Assembly (NCBI RefSeq): GCF_011634835.1
Contig: NZ_SIRP01000001.1
Span: forward strand, 3,032,870-3,096,869
DNA length: 64,000 nucleotides
Source: Isoptericola sp. BMS4
Lineage (GTDB): Bacteria; Actinomycetota; Actinomycetes; Actinomycetales; Cellulomonadaceae
Direction of reading: 5' to 3'
Shown: positions 17,012 through 25,440 of the stretch, piece by piece
How positions within the stretch are numbered: the stretch's first letter is position 1
How the letters are laid out: each line of letters opens with the position of its first letter
Made by a program: the position numbers and the translations under genes
Notes under the pieces: generated by a model
Databases searched by the model: none
The model's input: the letters and a program-made list of their open reading frames with translations, nothing else
Told to the model about the DNA's origin: nothing

Positions 17012-17791
17012 TCAGTGCACGGAGAAGCCGCCGTCCACGCAGATCGACTGCCCGGTCACGTACGCCGACGCGTCGCTCGCCAGGAAGACCGCGGCCCCGG
17101 CGAAGTCCTCCGGGCGGCCGTTGCGGCCGGTCAGCGTGCGGGCGGCGAGCGCCTCCACCCGTGCCGGGTCGGACGACAGCCGGGTGTTCAACGGCGTGGG
17201 GACGAAGCCGGGCACCAGGGTGTTCGACGTCACCCCGCGGGACGACCACGCCTCGGCCTGGGAGCGCGCCAGCGACTCCAGCCCGCCCTTGGACACGCCG
17301 TAGGCGCCCGACGTGGCGAAGGCCCGGTGCGCCTGCTGCGACGACACGTGCACGATCCGGCCGAAGCCGCGCGCGGCCATGCCCGGCCCGAACCGTTGCC
17401 CCAGCAGGAACGGCGCCTCCAGGTTCACGGCCATCGTGGCGTCCCAGGTCGCCTCGTCGAGCTCGTCCAGCGGCGGGCGCAGGTTGATCCCCGCGGAGCT
17501 CACCAGGACGTCGGGCTCGCCGAAGGGCGCCGCCGCCTTCTCCGCCCCCGCGCGGACGCCGTCGCGCGACGACAGGTCCGCGCTCGCCCAGGCCGCCGTG
17601 CAGCCGTCGGCGGTCAGCTCGTCCACCGTCGCGGCGAGCTCGCTCTCGCGGCGCGCCACCACGACGACGCGCGCGCCTGCCCGGGCGAGTGCACCAGCGA
17701 TCGCCCGGCCGATGCCGGAGCTGCCGCCGGTGACGACGGCCACACGGCCGTCCAGCGCGAACAGGTCGGTCAGGTACGTTGCGGCGCTCAT
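17012..17791 (-). CDS. SDR family oxidoreductase
   Basis: 259-residue classical short-chain dehydrogenase. The nucleotide motif is TGGSSGIGRAIAG, then SSAGIN, the catalytic Ser in VHVSSQQ and YGVSK (Tyr/Lys). The C-terminus ends with TGQSICVDGGFSVH. The Arg-rich start of the coenzyme site (RRESEL) suggests NADP(H). Substrate unknown; gluconate 5-dehydrogenase-like members look similar. ATG 17791 has TAGGGT 7 nt upstream. Confidence 0.92.
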   Translation of the reverse strand: MSAATYLTDLFALDGRVAVVTGGSSGIGRAIAGALARAGARVVVVARRESELAATVDELTADGCTAAWASADLSSRDGVRAGAEKAAAPFGEPDVLVSSAGINLRPPLDELDEATWDATMAVNLEAPFLLGQRFGPGMAARGFGRIVHVSSQQAHRAFATSGAYGVSKGGLESLARSQAEAWSSRGVTSNTLVPGFVPTPLNTRLSSDPARVEALAARTLTGRNGRPEDFAGAAVFLASDASAYVTGQSICVDGGFSVH

Positions 17792-17798
17792 GGCGGTG

Positions 17799-17804
17799 AC
17801 CCTA
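17799..17804 (-). promoter_or_regulatory. -10 box of the SDR gene (leaderless)
   Basis: TAGGGT on the minus strand, 7 nt before ATG 17791. Confidence 0.55.
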
Positions 17805-17893
17805 CGACGCGCGGGCATCGGCGCGCCCTCGTGAGCCCGGTGTCCAGGCGCGCGCCCGCGCGCCCGAGCACCCGCCGCGGGACGATGGAACGT

Positions 17894-20470
17894 ATGGCAC
17901 GCTCCCGGTCGAGTCCGCCGCAGATCGTCGACGTCGACGGGCGACGCCTGCAGCTGACCAACCTCGACAAGGTGCTGTACCCCGCCACCGGCACCACCAA
18001 GGGCGAGGTGCTGCACTACCTGGCGCAGGTCGCGCACGCCCTGCTCCCCCACGCCGCGCACCGGCCCGCCACCCGCAAGCGGTGGCCGGACGGCGTCGCC
18101 GGGCAGTCGTTCTTCCAGAAGAACCTCGACGCCTCCACCCCGTCGTGGGTGCCGCGCCACACCATCGCCCACAAGCACTCCACCAACGACTACGTGCTGG
18201 TCAACGACCTGGCGACGCTCACGTGGCTCGGGCAGACGGCGACGCTGGAGATCCACGTGCCGCAGTGGCGGTTCGGGCGGACCGGCACACCGCTGCCGCC
18301 GGACCGCCTGGTGCTGGACCTCGACCCGGGGCCGGGGGCCGGGCTGCCCGAGTGCGCCGAGGTCGCCCGGCTCGCGCGGGACGTGCTCGTGGGTATGGGC
18401 CTCGATCCGCTGCCGGTGACCAGCGGCTCCAAGGGGATCCACCTGTACGCGCCGCTGACCCGCCCCCACGACGACCTCACCTCCGAGGCCGTCACGGCGG
18501 TCGCCAAGGAGCTGGCCCGCCACCTCGAGTCGGAGCACCCCGACCTGGTGGTCTCGGACATGAAGCGCTCGCTGCGCGCGGGCAAGGTGCTGGTGGACTG
18601 GTCGCAGAACAACGGGAACAAGACGACGATCACGCCGTACTCGCTGCGCGGCCGGGACCACCCGACGGTCGCCGCGCCGCGCACGTGGGCCGAGCTCGAC
18701 GACCCGGGCCTGCGCCACCTCGACCACACCGAGGTGCTGGAGCGGCTGGAGCGCGACGGCGACCTGCTGGCGCCCCTGCTCGCCGGGCACCTCGACCGGC
18801 TGGAGCCGACGCCGGAGCGCCTGGCCACGTTCGAGCGGGCACCCGGACGGACGCCGTCGGACCGGCTGGAGACCTACCGAGCCAAGCGCGACCCCGAGCG
18901 GACCCCCGAGCCCTTCGGCCCCGGCTCCCCCGCCGGCGACGACGACGCCCCGACGTTCGTCATCCAGGAGCACCACGCGCGCCGGCTGCACTGGGACTTC
19001 CGCCTGGAGCACGAGGGCGTGCTGGTGAGCTGGGCGCTGCCCAAGGGCGAGCCGGACGACCCCGCGCAGAACCATCTCGCGGTGCAGACGGAGGACCACC
19101 CGCTGGAGTACGGGTCGTTCGAGGGCACCATCCCGGCGGGCGAGTACGGCGGCGGCGAGGTGACCATCTGGGACGCCGGCACCTACGACCTGGAGAAGTG
19201 GCGCGACGGCGCGGAGGTCATCGTCACCCTGCACAGCGAGCGGCGCGGGTCGCGCCGCCTCGCGCTGATCCACACCGGAGGTCGCGGGGCGGGCGGCGGC
19301 GAGAGCTCGTGGCTCATCCACCGCACGAAGGCCCAGCCCGGCGACGACGAGCACCCCGCACCCGAGACGACGCCGGCGCCGGACACCCCGTCGTCGGCAC
19401 GGCGTGCGCCGTCGGCACCGGCTGCGCGGGCGACGGCGGGCGGCCGTCGCCGCGACGACCCGCGCCCGATGCTCGCGACCACCGCCGCGCCGGGCGAGCT
19501 CGCGCGCCTGGACCCGGACGCGTGGGCGTTCGAGGTCAAGTGGGACGGCTTCCGCGCCCTGGCGGAGGTGACGACGGACGGCGACGGCGGGACGCCGCGG
19601 GTGCGGCTCACGTCCCGCTCCGGCCAGGACCTCACGCCGACGTTCCCCGAGCTGGCGGCGCTGGGAGAGATGGTCGACGCCGCCGACCTGCCGCTGGTGC
19701 TCGACGGCGAGGTGGTCGCGCTCGACGCCCAGGGCCGGCCGGAGTTCCGGCGGCTGCAGCAGCGCGCCAACCTCACCCGGCCGCGCGACGTGGAGAACGC
19801 GCGCCGCCGTGTCGGGGTCGACCTCGTCCTCTTCGACGTGCTGCGGGTCGCCGGGGACGACGTCACCGACCGCCCCTACACCGAGCGCCGCGAGACGCTC
19901 GGGCGCACGGTGGCGGCCCGGCGCCCGGTGCACGTGCCGCCGGCCATCGAGGGCGACCTGGGCACGGCCCTGGAGGCGTCGCGACGCCTGCGCCTGGAGG
20001 GCGTGGTCGCCAAGCGCCGCGACGCCCCGTACCGTGCGGGCCGGCGGTCACGGGACTGGCTCAAGGTGAAGCACGCCCGCACCCAGGAGGTGGTCGTCGT
20101 GGGATGGCGGCCGCTGCACGCCGGCACCGGGCGCGAGGACGCCCGGGTCGCGGGGTCGCTGCTCCTCGCCGTCCCGGACGGCGACGGGACGCTGCGCTAC
20201 GTCGGCAAGGTCGGCACCGGGTTCCGGGAGGCGGAGCGCCGGGACGTCGTCGCGGCGCTCACGCCGGTGGACTCCGCGCCGCTCGACGGCGTCCCGCGGT
20301 CCGAGGCCGTCCACGCCCGGTGGACGGCCCCGGACCGCGTGGCCGAGGTCTCCTACGGCGACTGGACGGCCGACGCGGGCGACGACGGCACCGACGAGCC
20401 GCGCCTGCGGCACGCCGTCTGGCGGGGCTGGCGGGCCGACAAGTCGCCCGCTGACGTGGTGGTCGAGTGA
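17894..20470 (+). CDS. ligD: ATP-dependent DNA ligase LigD (polymerase-phosphoesterase-ligase)
   Basis: 858 residues with all three LigD activities in the mycobacterial order. The primase-like polymerase domain spans about 10-290, with catalytic D142 and D144 in LVLDLDPGPG. A 3'-phosphoesterase domain spans about 350-480, with HH at 360-361 in HHARRLHWDFRLEHEG. The ATP-dependent ligase domain spans about 525-855, with nucleotidyl Lys549 in KWDGFR. The linker at about 480-525 is Pro/Ala-rich. It seals double-strand breaks with Ku, encoded 5.8 kb away on the other strand. ATG 17885 is in frame 9 nt upstream and is equally possible as start. Confidence 0.96.
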   Translation: MARSRSSPPQIVDVDGRRLQLTNLDKVLYPATGTTKGEVLHYLAQVAHALLPHAAHRPATRKRWPDGVAGQSFFQKNLDASTPSWVPRHTIAHKHSTNDYVLVNDLATLTWLGQTATLEIHVPQWRFGRTGTPLPPDRLVLDLDPGPGAGLPECAEVARLARDVLVGMGLDPLPVTSGSKGIHLYAPLTRPHDDLTSEAVTAVAKELARHLESEHPDLVVSDMKRSLRAGKVLVDWSQNNGNKTTITPYSLRGRDHPTVAAPRTWAELDDPGLRHLDHTEVLERLERDGDLLAPLLAGHLDRLEPTPERLATFERAPGRTPSDRLETYRAKRDPERTPEPFGPGSPAGDDDAPTFVIQEHHARRLHWDFRLEHEGVLVSWALPKGEPDDPAQNHLAVQTEDHPLEYGSFEGTIPAGEYGGGEVTIWDAGTYDLEKWRDGAEVIVTLHSERRGSRRLALIHTGGRGAGGGESSWLIHRTKAQPGDDEHPAPETTPAPDTPSSARRAPSAPAARATAGGRRRDDPRPMLATTAAPGELARLDPDAWAFEVKWDGFRALAEVTTDGDGGTPRVRLTSRSGQDLTPTFPELAALGEMVDAADLPLVLDGEVVALDAQGRPEFRRLQQRANLTRPRDVENARRRVGVDLVLFDVLRVAGDDVTDRPYTERRETLGRTVAARRPVHVPPAIEGDLGTALEASRRLRLEGVVAKRRDAPYRAGRRSRDWLKVKHARTQEVVVVGWRPLHAGTGREDARVAGSLLLAVPDGDGTLRYVGKVGTGFREAERRDVVAALTPVDSAPLDGVPRSEAVHARWTAPDRVAEVSYGDWTADAGDDGTDEPRLRHAVWRGWRADKSPADVVVE

Positions 20471-20492
20471 CCCGGCGGCCGCGCGACGCCGC

Positions 20493-21188
20493 TCAGGCGA
20501 GTCGGGCGAACACGACCGTGTTGTCCACGTAGTGCCCCCACTCGGGGTCCCACTCGCCGCCGCAGGTGATGAGCCGCAGCTCCGGGCCGTCGGTGTTGGC
20601 GTAGACCTCCCGGGTGGGGAACTCCTTCTTGGAGTACTGCTCGACCCGCTCGACGACGAACGTCGCCGTCGAGCCGTCCTCCCGGTCGACGTGGACCCGC
20701 TGCCCCGCCTCCAGCTCGGACAACCGGTAGAAGACCGACGGCCCGTTCGGGCTGTCGACGTGTCCCTCGATCACCGCCGGCCCGTCCGCCCCGGGGCGCG
20801 GCGAGCCGTCGAACCAGGCGGCGCTGTCGATGTCCTCGCCGGCGGGCACCTCGATCGTGCCGTCGTCGTTCAGGCCGAGGTGCAGCAGCCCGGAGTCCAC
20901 GCCGATGGCCGGGATCCGCACGCGCCCGGGCTGCGCGACCCGGGTGGCAGGGTCGGCGGGCGGAGTGCCGTCCTGCGGCCCGGACGGCTGTGCGGACGGC
21001 TGTGAGGACGGCTGCGACGACGTCGAGGGGTCGACCGCCGGCCCAGGGACCGCACCGACGTCCGCACCGCTCCGGTCCGGGACCGTGACCGGTGCCGGTT
21101 CCTGCGTGCCGAGCCCGACGGCGACCGCCGTCCCGCCGCCGAGCACCAGCCCGGCGGACAGGACGGCGGCCACGCGCCGGCGTCGCAT
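20493..21188 (-). CDS. Class F sortase
   Basis: 231 residues: a basic N-terminus and membrane helix (about 5-27), a Pro/Ser/Gln linker, then a sortase fold. Candidate catalytic His143 (EGHVDS) and Cys209 (LITCGG) are present. The Arg expected about nine residues after the Cys in class F enzymes is Gly here, and there is no Arg between Cys209 and residue 229. The gene starts inside the stop of the CHRD-domain gene (TGATG), so both are made together and that protein is the obvious substrate. The stop is convergent with ligD, 22 nt apart. Confidence 0.9.
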   Translation of the reverse strand: MRRRRVAAVLSAGLVLGGGTAVAVGLGTQEPAPVTVPDRSGADVGAVPGPAVDPSTSSQPSSQPSAQPSGPQDGTPPADPATRVAQPGRVRIPAIGVDSGLLHLGLNDDGTIEVPAGEDIDSAAWFDGSPRPGADGPAVIEGHVDSPNGPSVFYRLSELEAGQRVHVDREDGSTATFVVERVEQYSKKEFPTREVYANTDGPELRLITCGGEWDPEWGHYVDNTVVFARLA

Positions 21189-21979
21189 CAGGAGTCCTGC
21201 GCGGCGGTGCGACGACGGCGGGCGAGCAGACCGGCGCCGAGGCCGGCCCCGGCGAGCAGGGCGACGCCGCCGCCGGCGAGCAGGCCCGGGTTCTCGATCC
21301 CGGCGGTCGTGCCGGTGCCGGTCTGGACGCCGCCGGCGGGCATCTCGTCCATCTGCGAGGCGCTCAGGACGCCGCACAGGGCCGGGTCGGTGGCCTCGGC
21401 GGGCAGCGACTCGTCGAGGTCCGACTTCGTGTCGCCGTCGTAGGCGCCGCTGCCGTCGTAGTCGACGCCGTGCACGACCAGGGCGACGTCGCCGGCGCTG
21501 ACCGCGTCGGCCACGTCCTGGGACACCTCGATCTCACCGCGCTGGTAGTCGATGCTCCCGCCCTCGGCCGCGTCGAAGCGGTCCACGGCGAGCGCCGAGT
21601 CGGCCGACGTGTCGCCCTCGGTCGTCAGCGACACCTGGACGGAACCGTAGGACGGCACGCCCTCGGAGGTGGTGATGGTGCCGGAACCGTCGGCGTCGTC
21701 GGCCTCGGTCGGGCACTGGTTCTTCGCGTCCGCACCGAAGTGCAGGTGCGCGGCGTGCGGGCTGCCGGCGAGCAGGCCCGAGGCGGCGAACTCGACCGTG
21801 AGGGTGGTGCCGTCCACCCACACCATCGCGTCGCCGCCGCCGTCGACGCCGTTGAGCGGGACCGGCGCGAGGTCGCCCGAGGTGGTGCCGTCGGCGGCGG
21901 CCGCGGAGCCGGTCACGGCCAGCAGGCCGGCCAGGGACAGGGCGGGCGCGACGAGCGCTGCACGGGTACGTGCCTTCAT
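21188..21979 (-). CDS. Secreted CHRD-domain-like protein with C-terminal anchor, sortase F partner
   Basis: 263 residues. Signal peptide to about residue 29 (LAVTGSAAAAD), then a CHRD-like beta domain (APVPLNGVDGGGDAMVWV, HAAHLHFG). The C-terminal anchor consists of PAGGVQTG at 214-221, a Gly/Ala/Leu-rich membrane helix at about 231-253 and an RRRR stop-transfer tail. There is no LPXTG, so the Pro-Ala-Gly-Gly-Val-Gln-Thr-Gly stretch may be the sorting motif of this enzyme pair. Function of the domain on the cell surface is unknown. ATG 21979 is preceded by AAGGGAACG. Confidence 0.85.
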   Translation of the reverse strand: MKARTRAALVAPALSLAGLLAVTGSAAAADGTTSGDLAPVPLNGVDGGGDAMVWVDGTTLTVEFAASGLLAGSPHAAHLHFGADAKNQCPTEADDADGSGTITTSEGVPSYGSVQVSLTTEGDTSADSALAVDRFDAAEGGSIDYQRGEIEVSQDVADAVSAGDVALVVHGVDYDGSGAYDGDTKSDLDESLPAEATDPALCGVLSASQMDEMPAGGVQTGTGTTAGIENPGLLAGGGVALLAGAGLGAGLLARRRRTAAQDS

Positions 21980-22091
21980 GATCGTTCCCTTCGTCGTCAG
22001 ATCACGACACTCGCGATCTGACCGGGGTTCGGAGCACGCGCGCCGGCGGATGGGTCGGATCCCGTGCGGGCCCCGTCCGACGGTCCGGGAG

Positions 22092-22757
22092 TCAGCCCCG
22101 CGTCGCCGACGCGGCCGCCCGGCTGGTGCGCAGGTGCGCGCGCGCCAGCCGGGTCGCACGCTCCTCGTCGCCGCCCCGCACGGCGTCCAGGAGGTCGCGG
22201 TGCTCTTCCGCCATGGCGACGAGGTCGGTGTGCCGGCCGAGCAGCCAGCGCACCCGGCTGGCGATGACGGCGTGCACCTCGGCGAGCACCGGGTTGCCGG
22301 CGGCGTCGAGCACGCGCTCGTGGAAGTCGGCGGCCGCCCTCCGGGCGTCGGCGCCGTCGCCGCGGCGGGCCGCCTCGTCCTCGCGCCGCCAGCACTCGTC
22401 GAGCGCGGCGAGCTGATCCGCGGACCGGCGGGCGGCCGCGAGCGCGAAGAGCAGCGGCTCGGTCGCGTCGCGCACCTCCTGCAGGTGCGCGACGTCGTCG
22501 GGGGTGAACTCGCGCACCACCGCCCAGCTCCGCGGGCGCGGGGTGACGAGGCCCTCGGCGACGAGGACGCGCAGCGCGTCCCGCACGGGGATGCGGCTCA
22601 CGCCGAGCTCCGCGGCGAGGTCGCGCTCGACGAGCCGGCTCCCGGGCTCGCGGGTGCCGTCGACGATCTCCTCGCGCACCACGCGGGCGACGCGGGCCGA
22701 CTCGGGCTCGAAGGCCGTCGCCGGCACCGGGGCGCCGCGGGCTGACGACGTGCTCAT
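22092..22757 (-). CDS. GntR-family regulator (FCD domain, FadR subfamily)
   Basis: 221 residues: winged helix at about 15-80 (LVERDLAAELGVSRIPVRDALRVLVAEGLV) and an FCD ligand domain with metal-type His residues (FHERVLDAAGNPVL, HRDLLDAV). It is divergent from an amidohydrolase across 54 nt. An ATGG-GATA-CCAT palindrome covers the amidohydrolase -10 box, so it probably represses that gene until substrate appears. ATG 22766 is an alternative start. Confidence 0.92.
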   Translation of the reverse strand: MSTSSARGAPVPATAFEPESARVARVVREEIVDGTREPGSRLVERDLAAELGVSRIPVRDALRVLVAEGLVTPRPRSWAVVREFTPDDVAHLQEVRDATEPLLFALAAARRSADQLAALDECWRREDEAARRGDGADARRAAADFHERVLDAAGNPVLAEVHAVIASRVRWLLGRHTDLVAMAEEHRDLLDAVRGGDEERATRLARAHLRTSRAAASATRG

Positions 22758-22791
22758 GACCGCCATCCTGCCAGGACTCCACCTCGCAGAA

Positions 22792-22803
22792 ATGGGATAC
22801 CAT
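22792..22803 (+). promoter_or_regulatory. GntR operator over the leaderless amidohydrolase promoter
   Basis: ATGG (22792-22795), GATA, CCAT (22800-22803). The -10 box TACCAT (22798-22803) lies inside it, 8 nt before ATG 22812. FCD-type GntR operators often have this TGGTATACCA-like form. Confidence 0.6.
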
Positions 22804-22811
22804 CTCGGCCC

Positions 22812-24023
22812 ATGAGCGACGCCGCCCTCCCCTCCGTCTTGTCCGACGTGCGCCCCTGGGGCGGCGAGCGGTGCGACCTGCACCTCGCCGACGGTGTGAT
22901 CACCGCCGTCGTGCCGCACGACCCCGCCGCGGTGCCCGACGCCCCCACCGCCGGCGTCCTCGACGGCCGAGGCCTGCTCGCGCTGCCCGGCCTGGTCAAC
23001 GCCCACGCCCACGTGGACAAGTCCTGGTGGGGCAAGCCGTGGGTCAGCTACGGCGGCGAGGGCGGCACGCAGGGACGCATCGCGCACGAGCGGGCGCACC
23101 GCGACGAGCTCGGCATCCCGGGCGTCGAGGTCACGCTCGCCGTGCTCCGTCAGTCGGTGCGCACCGGCACGACGGCGGTGCGCACGCACGTCGACGTCGA
23201 CCTGGGCCTGGGGCTGCGCGGCATCGAGGTGGTGCGCGAGGCCGTCGCCGCGCTCGACGGCGCCGTGCACGCCGAGATCGTCGCGTTCCCGCAGGACGGC
23301 GTGCTGCGCCGGCCGGGAGTGCTCGGCCTGCTGGAGGAGGCCGCCGCGGCGGGCGCGGAGCACGTCGGCGGGCTCGACCCGGCGTCGATCGACCGCGACC
23401 CCGTGGGCCAGCTCGACGGGCTGTTCGCGATCGCGGAGAAGCACGGCGCCGGGATCGACGTGCACCTGCACGACGGCGGCGAGCTGGGCGCGTTCCAGAT
23501 CGAGCTGATGATCGACCGCACCGTGCGCGCGGGGCTGCAGGGCAGGGTCAACGTGGCGCACGGCTTCGCCGTCGGCCAGCTCCCCGCCTCCCGGCAGACC
23601 GACCTCGTCGCCGCGATGGGCGAGGCCGGGATCACCATGACGACGGTGGCCCCGATCGGCGCCGCTCCCCTGCCGGTGCACGCGCTGCGCGACGCCGGCG
23701 TGGCCGTCGGCCTCGGCACCGACGGCATCCGCGACCTGTGGTCGCCGTACGGCACGGGCGACCTGCTGGCGCTGACGACCCAGCTCGCCCGGCTGTCCGG
23801 CTTCCGGCACGACGCGGAGCTGGTGACCGCGGCACGGGTCGCGACGGCGGACGCCGCGCACTTCGTGGGCCGGCCCGTGCACGACCTCGTGGCCGGCGCG
23901 CCGGCCGACGTCGTGCTCGTCGACGCCGAGAACGTGCCCGACGCCGTGGTGCGTGCCCCGCGGCGCGAGCTCGTGCTCGCCGCGGGCCGCGTCGTCGCGC
24001 GCGAGGGCGAGGCGCTCGTCTGA
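22812..24023 (+). CDS. Amidohydrolase family protein (cytosine deaminase-like)
   Basis: 403 residues. The metal-dependent amidohydrolase motifs are HAHVDK (about residues 64-69), TAVRTHVDVD, the His in DVHLHDGGE, NVAHGF and the catalytic Asp in GLGTDGIRD. The pattern is closest to the cytosine/isoguanine deaminase and related CodA group. The substrate could be a cyclic amide or N-heterocycle. There is no permease next to it. Control is probably by the divergent GntR protein. Confidence 0.9.
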   Translation: MSDAALPSVLSDVRPWGGERCDLHLADGVITAVVPHDPAAVPDAPTAGVLDGRGLLALPGLVNAHAHVDKSWWGKPWVSYGGEGGTQGRIAHERAHRDELGIPGVEVTLAVLRQSVRTGTTAVRTHVDVDLGLGLRGIEVVREAVAALDGAVHAEIVAFPQDGVLRRPGVLGLLEEAAAAGAEHVGGLDPASIDRDPVGQLDGLFAIAEKHGAGIDVHLHDGGELGAFQIELMIDRTVRAGLQGRVNVAHGFAVGQLPASRQTDLVAAMGEAGITMTTVAPIGAAPLPVHALRDAGVAVGLGTDGIRDLWSPYGTGDLLALTTQLARLSGFRHDAELVTAARVATADAAHFVGRPVHDLVAGAPADVVLVDAENVPDAVVRAPRRELVLAAGRVVAREGEALV

Positions 24024-24042
24024 CCGCGGAGGCCCGGCCCGC

Positions 24043-24858
24043 TCAGCCCGCGGGCCCGTCCCCCTCGTAGCGCTGCGCGACCTGGCAGCGGAAGGGGTCG
24101 CCGTCGAGGTACAGCTCGCGGGGCGCGCCGGACGGCCGCCGTCCCGGGCCCGCGGCGGCCCGGCGCACCGCGTCGAACGAGCGCAGGATCGTGGGGAACT
24201 GCACCTCGGCGTACGGGACGTCGACGTACAGCTCCGTCCCGGCGGGCTCGACGCCGTCGGCGGCGTCGGCACTCTCGGCACCATGCCCGACCGGGACCTG
24301 CACCTCGACCGGCCCGTCCGACTCCCAGCTCACCTCGCCGTGGTACACCACGACCAGCGGCTGCGACCGGTCGGTCGCGGCCCCCGCGCGCTGGGCGAGG
24401 GCGGCCGCGACCCGCTCGACGTGCCCGGGCAGGTCGGCGGCGGTCGTGCGGACCGTGCCGGCGACGAACGCCCGGGCGGGCACGTCCCGGGCCCGGACCG
24501 GGGGCCCCTCGTCCGTGGCGGCGGGCGGCCCGTCGGCGAGACCGTCGAGCAGCGCCACCGCGCGGTCGTGCGCACGGATCATCTCCGTCCGGTAGGCGGC
24601 GACGAGCCCCCGCCGTTCCCCCTCGGAAGCGTCGAGGATCGCACCGATGCGCTCGAGCGGCATGCCCACCCGGCGCAGCAGCGCGATCGTGCGGGCGCGC
24701 TCCGCCTGCGACGGCCGGTAGTACCGGTAGCCGGTGTACGCGTCGACCACGTCCGGCAGGAGCAGCCCGCGCCGCTCGTACAGGCGCAGGGCCTTGGGCG
24801 ACAGCCACGTGACACGGCTGAACTCCCCGATGGACAGCCGGTCGTCGGTCGCGCTCAC
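24043..24858 (-). CDS. MerR-family regulator with C-terminal GyrI-like domain
   Basis: 271 residues. The MerR winged helix opens with LSIGEFSRVTWLSPKALRLYERRGLL, followed by the helix containing YRYYRPSQAERARTI. The C-terminal half (about 120-271) is a GyrI-like effector-binding domain (ELYVDVPYAEVQFPTILRSFDAV), so it probably binds a small hydrophobic drug, as BmrR does. GTG 24858 overlaps the stop of the upstream GyrI-like gene by 4 nt. The frame is open further upstream. Confidence 0.9.
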   Translation of the reverse strand: MSATDDRLSIGEFSRVTWLSPKALRLYERRGLLLPDVVDAYTGYRYYRPSQAERARTIALLRRVGMPLERIGAILDASEGERRGLVAAYRTEMIRAHDRAVALLDGLADGPPAATDEGPPVRARDVPARAFVAGTVRTTAADLPGHVERVAAALAQRAGAATDRSQPLVVVYHGEVSWESDGPVEVQVPVGHGAESADAADGVEPAGTELYVDVPYAEVQFPTILRSFDAVRRAAAGPGRRPSGAPRELYLDGDPFRCQVAQRYEGDGPAG

Positions 24859-25346
24859 CTCAGCAAGTATGCGACCTCGACCTCCCACCTGCTGCGATCC
24901 GGCTCCGACTGCGGGTCGGTGAGGAACTGCTCCGTCCGCGCCGCCCAGTGGATCCCGTCGGCCCGCTCGTCGACCGCGAGCTCCAGCCCCTGCACGCCCG
25001 CCCAGTCCCACATCTCCCGGTGCGTGCGCGCGAGGACGTCGGGGCCGCCCTCGGGACGCGCGACCAGGTAGCGCCCGGCCGGCAGCGCGCCGGTGGCGAA
25101 GCCGTCGCCGAGATCGAGCCGATCGGCCACGGGGACCGCCACCGTGAGGTCCATCGGGTCGGCGGCGGTCCGCAGCCGGTGGTACTGATAGATCGGCCCG
25201 CCCTGCGGAACCGCTCCCGCTGCGGCCAGCGCACCGTAGACCCGCGGGACGTGCGCGTTCACGCGGTCCCAGTGCGCGAGCTCGCCCGTGGTCGACACGC
25301 CCACCCAGGGCCGCTCGGGCCGCTGCTCGACCGTGAATACCGTCAT
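24855..25346 (-). CDS. Stand-alone GyrI-like small-molecule binding protein
   Basis: 163 residues with the GyrI-like/AraC effector-binding pattern (TVEQRPERPWVGVSTTGEL, then GALPAGRYLVARPEGG and the late Trp-rich segment). Such proteins bind or hydrolyse small toxic compounds. It is the first gene of a coupled pair with a MerR regulator carrying the same type of domain, so the two may see the same ligand. A strong AGGGAGGA site lies about 6 nt before ATG 25346. Confidence 0.82.
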   Translation of the reverse strand: MTVFTVEQRPERPWVGVSTTGELAHWDRVNAHVPRVYGALAAAGAVPQGGPIYQYHRLRTAADPMDLTVAVPVADRLDLGDGFATGALPAGRYLVARPEGGPDVLARTHREMWDWAGVQGLELAVDERADGIHWAARTEQFLTDPQSEPDRSRWEVEVAYLLR

Positions 25347-25440
25347 CGTCGTCCTCCCTCAGCACCGTCCCCGTCCGCGTGTCGGACGGGTCGCTCCCTA
25401 CCCGACCGTCTCCCCCTGGGGCAAGGTCAAGCGCTCCCCG

